Shown here: positions 1-8,656 of the stretch, piece by piece | Layout of the letters: every line of letters begins with the position of its first letter | Position numbering within the stretch: position 1 is the stretch's first letter | Source: Symbiopectobacterium purcellii_A | GTDB lineage: Bacteria; Pseudomonadota; Gammaproteobacteria; Enterobacterales; Enterobacteriaceae | Length of the DNA: 64,000 nucleotides | Direction of reading: 5' to 3' | Assembly (NCBI RefSeq): GCF_052050035.1 | Contig: NZ_CP189882.1 | Coordinates: 2,604,001-2,668,000 of the forward strand | Made by a program: the position numbers and the translations under genes | The notes under the pieces: generated by a model | Database searches by the model: none | What the model was told of the DNA's origin: nothing | The model's input: the letters and a program-made list of their open reading frames with translations, nothing else

Positions 1-203
1 GGCGGCGTATAGCGATGATCGTCGCCATTGAGCATCAGTTCGCCGCTGTTCGGTAATAAAAAACCGGCAATCAGGCTGAGCAGTGTGCTTTTACCCGCAC
101 CGCTTTGCCCTAACAAGGCAACGCGCTCTCCCGCAGCGATGTTGACATCGAACTGCATGGGTGCCTGTTGATAGAGATAAGTGAGTTTATTCAACGACAG
201 CAT
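1..203 (-). CDS. thiQ: Thiamine/TPP ABC transporter ATPase ThiQ (N-terminal part; window edge)
   Basis: ATPase that powers thiamine and TPP import with ThiB and ThiP on the cytoplasmic face of the inner membrane. Only the first 67 or so codons are in the window. The reading starts MLSLNKLTYLYQQAPM and includes the Walker A loop GQSGAGKST, so the nucleotide-binding fold is recognisable. The ATG at 203 lies inside the end of thiP (17-bp overlap), which indicates translational coupling in thiBPQ. The rest of the gene lies beyond base 1. Confidence 0.93.
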   Translation of the reverse strand, partial: MLSLNKLTYLYQQAPMQFDVNIAAGERVALLGQSGAGKSTLLSLIAGFLLPNSGELMLNGDDHRYTP

Positions 204-1815
204 GTCGGCCCGCCCGTTTTTGCCACAGGGTCAATGTCTCCATCACGGTAAACAACGTGAAACAGAGCAGCATCAGCAGCAGTGCGGTTACCGCACCGTC
301 TGCGCTGCGATAAGCGCCAATTTGTTGGTAAAGATAGAAGGGCAGCGTGCGGAACTGCTCATTGCCAAACAACGCGATAATGCCGAAATCCCCAACCGAG
401 AGTACGCAGGCAAATGCCATCGCCTGCGCGATCGGTTGTTGCAACGCGCGCAGTTCAATCAGACGTAAACGATGCCAGCCGCGAATATTCAGCGACTGAC
501 ACAGCAGATTATAGCGCTGAGCGATGTCGAGCATCGGGTTCTCCAATACCTTGAGCGCGAAGGGGATAGCCATCAGCGCGTTAGTCGCAACCACCAGCCC
601 ATAGGGTGATGTCGGTAGCCCGATGGTATTGTTAAGCACAAGAAAGAAACCCGTTGCCAACACAATGCCCGGCATCGCCAGAATCAGCAGGCCGCTGATA
701 TCCATCAACTGTCCGACCAGCCGCTGCTGACGCAGCTTCAGCTCACGACTGCTCCACAGCAGCATCAGGGTCAGGATAACGCAAAGCATACCCGCGCCGA
801 GTGCGATGCGCAGGGATGTCCACAGCGTTTGCCACAGTGCGGGTTGTTTTAGCACCGTCAGCATCGCCGGACTGAGACCGTCCAGCACCACCGCCAGCAA
901 CGGTGGCAACAGCAATAACAGCGCAGCAACGATAATCACGGTATCGCCCAGCCGTTCAGCCAGTGAATCCTGTGGGTTGCGCCAGCGCAATTGCTGGGTA
1001 TTGCCCACGGCAAACCACGAGCCGAGTCGTTGGCTCAGTAACACCAACCCCAGACAGCAAACCATCTGGATCAGCGCCAATCCTGCCGCGCGCGCAGGAG
1101 CGTAATCAAAGCTCAATGCCTGATAGATAGCCAGTTCAATTGTGGTGGCGCGTGGGCCTCCACCGAGTGAGAGTACGGTGGCAAAACTGGCGAAGCAGAG
1201 CATGAAAATCAGTGCCGCACTGGGCAGGATCTGACGCCGTAACCACGGCCATTCAATGAGATAAAAGGTTTGCCAGGCATTCATGCCCAACTGTGCCGCT
1301 AACTGACGCTGTTCCGTGGAAATGGACTCCAGAGCTTGCAACAGCAGGCGTGTCGCCAGCGGTAAATTGAAGAACACGTGAGCCAGCAGAATCCCTTGCA
1401 GGCCATAGGGGGAAAAGGTGTAGTCGATGCCGAGCGCGCCTAACCCTTGCGCCAGCCAGCCCTGTCGCCCGTAGACGCGCAGTATGCCAAATACCGCCAC
1501 CAACACCGGTAACACCAGCGTCATGGCGCACAGGCGCAGCAGCCAGGTTCTGCCAGGGAAATGGCGGCGGTAAAGGGCGCGCGCCAGCACAATGGCGGGC
1601 AGCGTGGAGAGTAGCGCCGAAAGCAATGCCTGCCAAAAGGTAAAGCGGACTACGTACCACACATAGCTATCACCCCACAGCGTCTGCCATGGGGTATCAG
1701 GCGCCTGATGCCAGAGAGCGCCAAACGCGAGCAGGGCAACGCCTGCCAGCAATGCCGAGGTAAACAGCCCAGACCAGAGCCAGTGTGGGATCAGCGGCTG
1801 ACGGCGCGTTGCCAT
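187..1815 (-). CDS. thiP: Thiamine/TPP ABC transporter permease ThiP
   Basis: Inner-membrane permease of the ThiBPQ importer. The 542-residue product is highly hydrophobic, with two permease halves, each with an EAA-type loop (QRQLAAQLGMNAWQTFYLIE near residue 170; a second near residue 450). E. coli ThiP is about 536 aa. I chose the ATG at 1815 (MATRRQPLIP), which matches the E. coli start, over an in-frame ATG four codons upstream. It overlaps the end of thiB by about 25 bp. No disruption is seen. Confidence 0.95.
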   Translation of the reverse strand: MATRRQPLIPHWLWSGLFTSALLAGVALLAFGALWHQAPDTPWQTLWGDSYVWYVVRFTFWQALLSALLSTLPAIVLARALYRRHFPGRTWLLRLCAMTLVLPVLVAVFGILRVYGRQGWLAQGLGALGIDYTFSPYGLQGILLAHVFFNLPLATRLLLQALESISTEQRQLAAQLGMNAWQTFYLIEWPWLRRQILPSAALIFMLCFASFATVLSLGGGPRATTIELAIYQALSFDYAPARAAGLALIQMVCCLGLVLLSQRLGSWFAVGNTQQLRWRNPQDSLAERLGDTVIIVAALLLLLPPLLAVVLDGLSPAMLTVLKQPALWQTLWTSLRIALGAGMLCVILTLMLLWSSRELKLRQQRLVGQLMDISGLLILAMPGIVLATGFFLVLNNTIGLPTSPYGLVVATNALMAIPFALKVLENPMLDIAQRYNLLCQSLNIRGWHRLRLIELRALQQPIAQAMAFACVLSVGDFGIIALFGNEQFRTLPFYLYQQIGAYRSADGAVTALLLMLLCFTLFTVMETLTLWQKRAGRHAVVE

Positions 1816-2804
1816 GCCTGAATCCACTGTCCGCGCAGATCCGCTACCTGTTGTGCGCTAAAGGACAGCGCTTTTTCCGGACGTGCCAGCGACTGGAACC
1901 CTTCCGGCAGTGCCACGTCGGTGACCGGGTACATCCAGTTGGTGGTCGGGATCATGCTTTGGAACGTTGGACTGAGGATAAACTGCATAAAGCGGTTAGC
2001 CAGTTCCGGCTGCGTGCTGGCGGTCAGCTGCCCGGCAACTTCAACTTGCATATAATGGCCTTCGCTGAACAGCGCCGCCGCATAGTTAGTCTTTTTCTCT
2101 TCGATAATATGATAGGCCGGAGAGGTGGTGTAGCTCAGAACCATATCCGCTTCGCCCTTGAGGAATAGGCCGTAAGCCTCGCTCCACCCCTTGGTGACGG
2201 TAACGGTGTTGCGCGCCAGTTTTTGCCAGGCGTCGGGCGCTTTATCGCCATACACCTTTTGCATCCACAGTAGCAGGCCCAGTCCCGGCGTGCTGGTGCG
2301 CGGGTCTTGATAAATCACTTTCAGCGGCTGCTCGCTGTTGATCAAGGCATCAAGACTGGTCGGCGGATTTTTCAGCGTGTCTTTGTTGTAGACGAACGCG
2401 AAATAGCCATAATCGTAAGGCAGGAAGGTGGCATTATCCCAACCACCGGGCAGCGTCAACGCGTCGGTTTTCACCTGGTGGGCAGTAAACAGCCCGGTAT
2501 CCACAGCCGCTTTGAGCAGGTTGTTATCCAGTCCCAGGACGATGTCCGCTTTGCTGTTTTTGCCTTCCATGCGCAAGCGGTTCAACAGGGCAACGCCATC
2601 TTCCAGCGCGACAAAATTCAATTCACACTCGCACTCTTTTTCGAAGGCTTTTTTAATCGCCGGGCCGGGGCCCCATTCAGACGCGAAGGAATCGTAGGTG
2701 TAAACGGTCAGTGCAGGCTTGGTATTAGCGGCAGCAGAGCCAAACAGCACGGCCGAGAGACCGAGTACGGGAAGCAATAAACTGGATAATAGCGACTTTA
2801 ACAC
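1791..2804 (-). CDS. thiB: Thiamine/TPP-binding periplasmic protein ThiB (TbpA)
   Basis: Periplasmic binding protein that captures thiamine, TMP or TPP and delivers it to ThiPQ. It has 337 aa against about 327 in E. coli. An N-terminal signal peptide of about 26 residues is followed by the mature start TKPALTVYTYDSFASEWGPG. Family-typical stretches include ADIVLGLDNNLL, YQDPRTSTPGLGLLLWMQK and TKGWSEAYGLFLKGE. The start is GTG at 2804 with AGGAG about 8 bases upstream. First gene of thiBPQ, behind the TPP riboswitch. Confidence 0.95.
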   Translation of the reverse strand: MLKSLLSSLLLPVLGLSAVLFGSAAANTKPALTVYTYDSFASEWGPGPAIKKAFEKECECELNFVALEDGVALLNRLRMEGKNSKADIVLGLDNNLLKAAVDTGLFTAHQVKTDALTLPGGWDNATFLPYDYGYFAFVYNKDTLKNPPTSLDALINSEQPLKVIYQDPRTSTPGLGLLLWMQKVYGDKAPDAWQKLARNTVTVTKGWSEAYGLFLKGEADMVLSYTTSPAYHIIEEKKTNYAAALFSEGHYMQVEVAGQLTASTQPELANRFMQFILSPTFQSMIPTTNWMYPVTDVALPEGFQSLARPEKALSFSAQQVADLRGQWIQAWQRAVSR

Positions 2805-2860
2805 TTTGCACTCCTGGGTATATTAGGGTGGCAAAGGACTTTGAGGCAGGCGAATGCACT

Positions 2861-2975
2861 CTCAAATCCCTTCGCCGGTATTAACCGGATCAGGTTCGAC
2901 GGGTATTTTCTCAGCATAAATACCGTGCGTTGACAATGCGATATCATCAACAAACGGCCTGCACCCCGTTGAGAA
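2861..2975 (-). promoter_or_regulatory. TPP riboswitch (THI element) controlling thiBPQ
   Basis: On the minus strand the leader reads GGGGTGC, then GCTGAGA followed by ATACCC, then GAACCTGATCCGGTTAATAC and GGCGAAGGGATTTGAGA. These are the conserved P2, P4 and P5 segments of the TPP aptamer in order. It lies about 55 bases upstream of the thiB GTG. The role follows from the family: bound TPP lowers expression. No U-rich terminator is obvious between aptamer and start, so control may act on translation initiation. Confidence 0.95.
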
Positions 2976-3002
2976 CGTCATTATTGTAAAGGGTTTGTAG
3001 CA

Positions 3003-4640
3003 TCAGGGAAAGTCGGCGTCGTGCTCCGGCGGTACAAACCAGGCGGATTTAAAGTCAAACCAGCCAAACATGTTCATACGCACGCCGCGCATGCTGCGTT
3101 GCCCCTGCAACTGTAACCAGTGGTGAAACAGCGGGTGAATCTCACCGCTTTCAATCAAACGTTGGCTGAAGTCGGCGATAGAGAGCGTTTGACTATGCCA
3201 GCGCTGCGCGTCTTCTTGGAGCGAGCAGCTCAGGCAATGACGCAGCAGCGGTAACTCATACAGCAGGGCAAACAGCGAGAACTCCAGCGGCGGATAGCAG
3301 TTGACACTGCTCAACCAGATGTCGCTTTCTGCTTCTCCCAGATACCATTGCTCGTAGTCGACTTTCTGTATATGCAGCGTCACGCCCTGCTGCGCCAGAA
3401 GGTTATGCATTATCTCGCCAATGATGCGGTATTCGGGGTGCTCCTGATAAAACGTTAGCGTCACGTCTGTCAGCCCAGCGGGTTTGGGCTGTAGGTTGAC
3501 GAGACGTTGGTGGTGCCAGCGTGGCAGCAGGCTGTACGCCGGTGACCAGTCATAGCGGCGCGTATTGTCGGTCTGGCCGAGCAGGGCAATGGGGTGGAAA
3601 ACCTGACTAATCCAGCGGCGTACCTCGCTGTTCGCGCTCTGCGTGGAGCGGGTATCAAACAACAGGAAATAGCACCCTTCCTCCATGCGGCTTTCTAACT
3701 CGTCGCGCAGGGTGGTGTCGCTTTGTACCTGAATGGATACCGGCAGCTCTTCGGAGGCGTCAGGCAGTACCCAGATATTGACCTCATCGATTAGCGCCCG
3801 GTAGCCGAAATAGTCATCAAAGGCTTTTATTTTCAACTGGCTGTCGCTGTTTTTCTCCACCGCATAGGGGCCGGTGCCGACAGGGTGGCGCGCGAAATCA
3901 GCCTGTGTCTGCCAGTCGTGGGGCAGGATCATGGCATGTGCGCTGCCGAGCAGCCAGGGGAGCCAACCATCAGGTTCGCTCAGTTCCACATCAATCACAA
4001 AGGGAATGGGGGACGTCACGCGTGTGATGTGTGAGAATAATGCCTGCGACGTCAATCGCATTACTGAGACGATAACATCCTTCATCACCAGTTCGCGCCC
4101 ATCGTGGAACCGGATCGCCGGGCGCAAATAAAAACGCCAGCGTTGTGGCGTAATTTGCTGCCAGTGGTGTGCGAGGTCCGGTGAAATTTCCCCGTTTTCC
4201 TCATTTATCTTGGTTAACCCGCTGAAGATCTGTCTGACGATATGCATCTCAGAGCGTCGCAGTGCAGAACCGGGCAGCAGATGTTTCCACTGACGAAAAC
4301 GGCGACCCAGATGGGAAAGCAACATCTGGCGTACCGTCTCTTTATCACCGATCAACTGGATCAGTTGTTCGACGTGATCCTGCTCCAGCAGGTCTTCTGC
4401 GCGCTGTTGTTGCAGCGTTAAGCCGGTATAGATAAAAATGAGACGAGAGCGTTTTCCACGTCCCGCTTCCGCTTGCCACAGCAGCCATCCCTCTTTTTGC
4501 ATGGCCCCGAGCAGTGAACGGATATGACGGCGTGAGCAGAGTAATACGCCGGCCAGCTCTTCAAGCGTAGTGTCGGTATCCTGCCCCTGAAAGCGCTGCC
4601 AGAGGCGGATAAACTGTTGTTGCAAACGTGTCGACGACAT
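3003..4640 (-). CDS. sgrR: Transcriptional regulator SgrR of the glucose-phosphate stress response
   Basis: Activator of the small RNA SgrS during sugar-phosphate accumulation. It has 545 aa against 551 in E. coli. A winged-helix N-terminus (about residues 20-60, LEELAGVLLCSRRHIRSLLG) is followed by a periplasmic-solute-binding-like domain (about 160-545) that probably senses a metabolite. The ORF is intact. It is divergent from sgrS, with a shared control region of under 60 bp, as in E. coli. The 3' end is followed by the thiB riboswitch. Confidence 0.94.
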   Translation of the reverse strand: MSSTRLQQQFIRLWQRFQGQDTDTTLEELAGVLLCSRRHIRSLLGAMQKEGWLLWQAEAGRGKRSRLIFIYTGLTLQQQRAEDLLEQDHVEQLIQLIGDKETVRQMLLSHLGRRFRQWKHLLPGSALRRSEMHIVRQIFSGLTKINEENGEISPDLAHHWQQITPQRWRFYLRPAIRFHDGRELVMKDVIVSVMRLTSQALFSHITRVTSPIPFVIDVELSEPDGWLPWLLGSAHAMILPHDWQTQADFARHPVGTGPYAVEKNSDSQLKIKAFDDYFGYRALIDEVNIWVLPDASEELPVSIQVQSDTTLRDELESRMEEGCYFLLFDTRSTQSANSEVRRWISQVFHPIALLGQTDNTRRYDWSPAYSLLPRWHHQRLVNLQPKPAGLTDVTLTFYQEHPEYRIIGEIMHNLLAQQGVTLHIQKVDYEQWYLGEAESDIWLSSVNCYPPLEFSLFALLYELPLLRHCLSCSLQEDAQRWHSQTLSIADFSQRLIESGEIHPLFHHWLQLQGQRSMRGVRMNMFGWFDFKSAWFVPPEHDADFP

Positions 4641-4661
4641 AAAAGAGGAACTCCGCGAACC

Positions 4662-4690
4662 AAAGTCATCAATTTATCTTTCCCTATATT
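4662..4690 (+). promoter_or_regulatory. Candidate sgrS promoter
   Basis: A TATATT hexamer at 4685-4690 is spaced 17 bp from a poor -35 (AAAGTC, 4662-4667). A weak -35 suits an activator-dependent promoter, and the divergent sgrR start is only 22 bp away. The transcription start would be near 4697. This is inference from spacing and from the E. coli arrangement. Confidence 0.45.
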
Positions 4691-4730
4691 ACGGTGATAC
4701 TGCACAACAAGGAAAGCACGGAGGTGGCTA

Positions 4731-4877
4731 ATGGCGATTTCACGGCTCAATCAATTTTACCGGCACTACTTCTTACATTGCCCTGGTTGCTGGCTGAGGA
4801 GGATCAGCGCTCAGCAAAAGCTGGCGTTGTTACAGCAAGTGACACAATGGCATACCGATGAAATGTCGGAAGAATAG
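4731..4877 (+). CDS. sgrT: Small protein SgrT encoded within SgrS
   Basis: 48-codon ORF inside SgrS, starting MAISRLNQFYRHYFLH. It shares the E. coli SgrT pattern QFYxHYF, then CWLRx-S, a QxL motif and a QW near residue 40. E. coli SgrT is 43 aa and inhibits the glucose permease EIICB(Glc). A clear GGAGG lies 6 bases before the ATG. The ORF is intact, although setA, normally next, is gone and an IS256-type element begins about 106 bases downstream. Confidence 0.85.
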   Translation: MAISRLNQFYRHYFLHCPGCWLRRISAQQKLALLQQVTQWHTDEMSEE

Positions 4878-4943
4878 TACCGGCACTGGCTCTAGTGCTG
4901 TTCTGGTAGTAGAGAAACTTCTGAGTAATGGTGCTTTTCACCA

Positions 4944-4973
4944 GCCAGCGGCCTGCGCCGCTGGCATTTTTAT
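4944..4973 (+). terminator. SgrS terminator
   Basis: GCCAGCGGC and GCCGCTGGC form a perfect 9-bp stem around the loop CTGC, followed by ATTTTTATT. The U tail is also the expected Hfq-binding end of SgrS. The IS256-type element starts 11 bases later. Confidence 0.93.
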
Positions 4974-5181
4974 TGCCCGTTAGGAGTCTGTAAAGAATTT
5001 TGTGTAAATGGCTCCATTGCTTAACCGGAGATTCGTTCTCCATACATCAACATGAATTGGCTCATAGCAGGTTTCCAGTCTCTGATTGGCAAGGTCCATT
5101 TAGCAGAGATATTATGCAAGGCTAGATAGAGTAATTTTATCACCGAGTCATCCGTTGGAAATATTCGTCGCGTTTTCGTTA

Positions 5182-5273
5182 TAGCTAAGCGACATTATTT
5201 TGATAACAGCCAGCTATGCTTCTTTGCCATATATCAGGGCATCGGCTGTAATCATTTTTAAGTCGGTTGGCTA
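5182..5273 (+). mobile_element. 92-bp TA-flanked non-autonomous element, copy A
   Basis: Begins TAGCTAAGCGACATTATTTT and ends TTTTTAAGTCGGTTGGCTA, flanked by TA on both sides. It sits inside the IS256 transposase. The uninterrupted copies read CGTTTTCGTTATCTTGCGC here with a single TA, so the empty site is known. The termini resemble those of the IS630-type element at 41638-42516. No coding capacity. Confidence 0.92.
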
Positions 5274-5361
5274 TATCTTGCGCAATGAAGCATTTAACGA
5301 CTCTATCGCGTTGGTGGTGTAGATAACCTTGCGGATCTCCGGCGGAAAGTCAAAAGTGACG

Positions 5362-5550
5362 GGCTTTGTTGAATAATTTAAGATACTGATTTATATAAGC
5401 ATTATAAAATTTCAACGACTAATTTTTCCTCTCGAAATGCTTTTTATTGTGCTAACTATTTGATTTGTCGTTCTAACAAAATACATTCTCTGTAAATGCA
5501 TTCTAACTAAAGAAGATGTAAATCAAACGGTTAAATTATTCAACAAAGCC
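5362..5550 (+). mobile_element. 189-bp non-autonomous element with IS903-like ends, copy 1
   Basis: Termini are GGCTTTGTTGAATAATTTAA and its exact complement. The 9-bp flanks are AAAGTGACG and AAAATGACG (8 of 9 match). It is inserted in the IS256 transposase, where the uninterrupted copies show the unduplicated site. The interior is AT-rich, with no ORF. Confidence 0.92.
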
Positions 5551-6584
5551 AAAATGACGATGAGACGTTCCCAATTATTTCTCCACGACGGGCTGATCGT
5601 CGGGAACTGTTCATCCCATTTGGCCGCGAAGGCATCCAGGGCCTCTTCAGCGCCCTCTAGCGTTGCGGAACTATAGATGGTGCGCAGGTCAGCAGCAACG
5701 GCCTTACGCTCTTTCCAGCCGACGTAGCGCAGCGAGTTCCGCACCTGATGCACAATGCAGAGCTGTACCCGCGTATGCGGGTAAACAGCTTCAATGGCAT
5801 CAGGAAAGCCTTTCAGGCCATCGCAGCAGGCGACGAAGATGTCCTTTAGCCCACGATTTTTCAGTTCTGTCATCACAGATAACCAGAACTTGGCCCCCTC
5901 AGTTTTGGCTATCCATAGCCCCAGCAGCTCTTTTTCGCGCTGGCCGTTGACGCCGAGGGCCAGATAAACAGACTTGTTGGCCACGGCTCCGCCGTCCTGG
6001 CTTTTGACAACAATACAGTCAAGGTAAACAATGGGATAAAGCGCATCCAGCGGCCGTTGCTGCCAGCGCTTAACGTCATCCATCACAGCATTGGTCACTT
6101 GAGAAATGAAGCCAGCGGAAACATCGACCCCGTAGACTTCTTTAAAGTGTGCCTGAATATCACGGGTTGATAACCCTCTGGAATAGAGAGAAATAATGCG
6201 GTCATCGAAGCCGTTAAGCTGTTTTTCGTTCTTACCGATCAGTGTCGGCTCGAAGGTACTGTTGCGGTCGCGCGGAATATCGAGCTCGATCTCCCCATTT
6301 TGGCTACGTACGCTCTTGGATGTCTTGCCATTGCGGGAGTTGCCTGAATGATTACCTGCCGGGTCATGCTTAGCATACCCAAGGTGCATCTCCATCTCAG
6401 CTTCAAGAACCCGTTCCGCCAGTCTTTTAGTCAGCACCTTGAGTAGGCCTGATTCACCCAGCAGATCCTGAGGGGAGTGACAATCTTGAAGCAGTTGGTC
6501 AATAAGTTCGTTGCTGATAGGCATTTTGTTATCCTTTGAAGGTTTTCCTCAAAATGCCATTTACACAGATTATTTTACAGTCTC

Positions 6585-6771
6585 GTTGAACACGCCATCG
6601 CGGGTATCAAGCGCCTCGGTTGCATGACCCAAATTTTACGGAATCGTAGACCCTTTATTGATGATACCTTCTTACTCCTTAGCGCCGGTCTTTGGAATTT
6701 CCATCTCAGAACAGCGTAAAATTTACTTCAATCACCGAAACACCCTTATTTCACTATTAAGCAACACGCTT
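6585..6771 (+). mobile_element. IS5-family (1037-bp type) element, 3' fragment
   Basis: Carries the last 45 or so codons of the transposase (VEHAIAGIKRLGCMTQILRN to the stop at 6719) and the terminal repeat ending at ACGCTT (6771). It is cut on the left by IS256 copy 1. It breaks the dinucleotide-binding gene that begins at 7230. Full copies are at 17903-18939 and 46068-47104. Confidence 0.9.
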
Positions 6772-7230
6772 ATTGTCCCCCGCCAGTGGCAATGCCCGAC
6801 GGTTGGGGCTGCCCGCCGGTAAACAATCGCTTTCCAACTGAGTCATCTGAATGGCATTAAACGCTTTGGTGATGAGGGCGCCGGGTAAATGGCGCGCCAG
6901 CAGTTCGCTGGTGGTGGTTTGCGCACTGTCGAGCTCATCAACCTGACCATCGCGCTCCGGGTAATAATTGACAGCATCGAGTACCTGCTTGCCCGCCAGC
7001 AGCGCGGCAGGCAATTGATCGATTGCCGTCAGCGGAACGGCTATCACCACCACATCACCAAACTGAATGGCCTGTTCCACTGTTCCCGCCTGACAGCCCA
7101 CCATCGAGCGGAAGCTGAACAGCGTTTGTGGGCCGCGTGAGTTACTGAGCATCACCTGATGCCCGGTGTTAACCGCGAGCGTGGCAATCGTTCTCCCGAC
7201 AAAGCCTGCGCCAATAATGCCTATTTTCAT
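6772..7230 (-). pseudogene. NADPH-dependent F420-reductase-like dinucleotide-binding protein, truncated
   Basis: The N-terminus MKIGIIGAGFVGRTIATLA is a Rossmann glycine motif (GxGxxG), followed by VVIAVPLTAIDQLP and LDAVNYYPERDG, typical of the coenzyme F420-dependent NADP oxidoreductase family (predicted dinucleotide-binding). The start is ATG 7230 with CAGGAGA just upstream. After about 152 residues the frame enters IS5-type sequence, so the C-terminal part is lost. It is divergent from a lysR-type gene that may have controlled it. Substrate unknown. Confidence 0.85.
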
Positions 7231-7331
7231 GCTGATCTCCTGTTGAGTCATTCATCAACAGAGAGCGTAATTCACCACGAAAATAAGATAAAATGACAAA
7301 TGGAACATAAATAAACAACCAGGTGGAGTGA

Positions 7332-8024
7332 ATGATGGACAGGCTGACCAGCATGCACATCTTTGTTAAAGCCGCTGAGCTAGGCTCTTTTGCCGCAGTG
7401 GCAGAGGCGTTGCGTCTCTCCCCGCAAGGGGTGGCTAAGCATGTGGCTTGGCTAGAGGCGCGTCTGGGGGCAAGATTGCTCAACCGCACCACGCGGCGTC
7501 AAAGTTTGACCGATATCGGCCGCAGCTATTATGAACGCTGTAAGATTGTGTTGGCGGAAGTTGATGCGGCAGAGGCGATTGCGCTGGAGATGAAAGCCAC
7601 GCCGTCAGGGACCATTCGGGTTAATGCGCCCGTCACCTTTGGCGCGGCTTTGTTGAATAATTTAACATGCTGATTTACATAATTATTATAACACTTCAAC
7701 AACTAAGTTTTCCAGCCGTAATGCTTTTTATTGTGCTAACTACTTGATTTGTCGTTCTAACAAAATACAGTCTCTGTACATGCATTCTACCTAAAGAAGA
7801 TGTAAATCAAACGGTTAAATTATTCAACAAAGCCCTTTGGCGCTTATGCGCTTGCGCCCTTTATTACCCGCTATCTCGATCGTTATCCGGATACGCAGAT
7901 CGAACTGACGCTTAACGATCGCATGGTCGATCCGATTGAGGAAGGTTTTGAAGTGGTCGTGCGCATCGGTGAACGGGCCGACAGTTCGATGATCGCCTGG
8001 CCGTTAAGGCCCTATCGGCTGATG
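7332..8024 (+). pseudogene. LysR-type regulator, 5' half (3' half at 17666-19121)
   Basis: Starts MMDRLTSMHIFVKAAELGSF with AGGTGGAG upstream. The winged-helix DNA-binding domain is complete (SFAAVAEALRLSPQGVAKHVAWLE), followed by the first part of the effector domain. A 189-bp element is inserted at 7646-7834 with a perfect 9-bp duplication. Skipping it restores the reading (GTIRVNAPVTFGAYALAPFI). The gene stops at PYRLM, where the IS30-type element begins (8025). The continuation IACASPTYVARDG lies inverted at 19121 and below. Confidence 0.92.
7646..7834 (+). mobile_element. 189-bp non-autonomous element, copy 2
   Basis: Same ends as copy 1 (GGCTTTGTTGAATAATTTAA and complement). It is flanked by a perfect 9-bp direct duplication, CTTTGGCGC, at 7637-7645 and 7835-7843. 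It introduces a stop into the lysR-type gene after LLNNLTC. Confidence 0.95.
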
Positions 8025-8397
8025 CCCCATTCCCACTCGAAACGCAACAAAGTGACCCACTTGCCAGAGTCGGATAAAATCACCGTTCTGGCCATACTGG
8101 AGAGCCTGTTGCATGCAGGGAAAACATCTGACTCAGAAAGAACGGTTCTACATCGAAAAGCGGCGTGGTGAAGGTGTCAACCAAGCTACCATCGCCAGAG
8201 AGCTTGCTCTGCCTCGCTCGACCATCAGCAGGGAACTCAGACGCAATACCGACCCTACTTTCAATGGTGTCTACTGCTGTAGAAGGGCGGACACTCTGGC
8301 CCGGGAACGCCGTCATAAGCCTCTGCCAAACAATGCTTTTTACCAGTTGGAGCCACACATTCAGAACTTCATCAGGCAGGCGCTTTGTAGTGGCATA

Positions 8398-8586
8398 GGC
8401 TTTGTTGAATAATTTAAGATACTGATTTATATAAGCATTATAAAATTTCAACGACTAATTTTTCCTCTCGGAATGCTTTTTATTGTGCTAACTATTTGAT
8501 TTGTCGTTCTAACAAAATACATTCTCTGTAAATGCATTCTAACTAAAGAAGATGTAAATCAAACGGTTAAATTATTCAACAAAGCC
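8398..8586 (+). mobile_element. 189-bp non-autonomous element, copy 3
   Basis: Perfect 20-bp terminal repeats and the exact 9-bp duplication AGTGGCATA at 8389-8397 and 8587-8595. It is inserted 12 bp inside the end of IS3 element A, separating the terminal repeat from the transposase genes. That should impair movement of the host IS. Confidence 0.95.
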
Positions 8587-8656
8587 AGTGGCATACTGAA
8601 TTTGGCCACCTAAGTAGAGGTGATATGCTTACCTCATAATTTTTATAGGTGCCAAA

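Larger units (their letters stand above)
4697..4973 (+). ncRNA. sgrS: Small RNA SgrS
   Basis: Hfq-dependent sRNA that represses ptsG mRNA under glucose-phosphate stress. The 3' part contains TGAGTAATGGTG followed by a short pyrimidine-rich stretch and CACC, closely resembling the E. coli ptsG-pairing region (TGAGTATTGGTG). It ends in a strong terminator with a T-rich tail (4944-4973). The 5' part encodes SgrT. Its position between sgrR and the former setA side matches E. coli. The 5' end is estimated from a TATATT box. Length is about 277 nt against about 227 nt in E. coli, mostly because of extra bases between sgrT and the pairing site. Confidence 0.88.
5021..6524 (-). pseudogene. IS256-family transposase, disrupted
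   Basis: Residues 1-326 of the 403-aa transposase (start MPISNELIDQLLQDCHSPQ at 6524) are readable. The frame is then cut at 5559 by the 189-bp element, which adds an ILALLNNLTV tail and a stop. The C-terminal part, with a second 92-bp insertion, continues to a stop at 5021. DDE-region text such as YLDCIVVKSQ and VACCDGLKGFPDAIE is intact, but the catalytic domain is incomplete. Inactive by inspection. Confidence 0.93.
4984..6584 (-). mobile_element. IS256-family element, copy 1 (interrupted by two small elements)
   Basis: The ends are GAGTCTGTAAAGAATTTTGT at 4984 and the matching GAGACTGTAAAATAATCTGT (complement) at 6584. Removing the 92-bp insert (with its TA) and the 189-bp insert (with its 9-bp duplication) leaves 1309 bp, the same length as copy 3 (30321-31629). 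The 8-bp flanks differ (CCCGTTAG against GTTGAACA). One side is the sgrS region and the other is IS5-type sequence. The copy is therefore probably a recombination junction and not a simple insertion. Confidence 0.93.
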
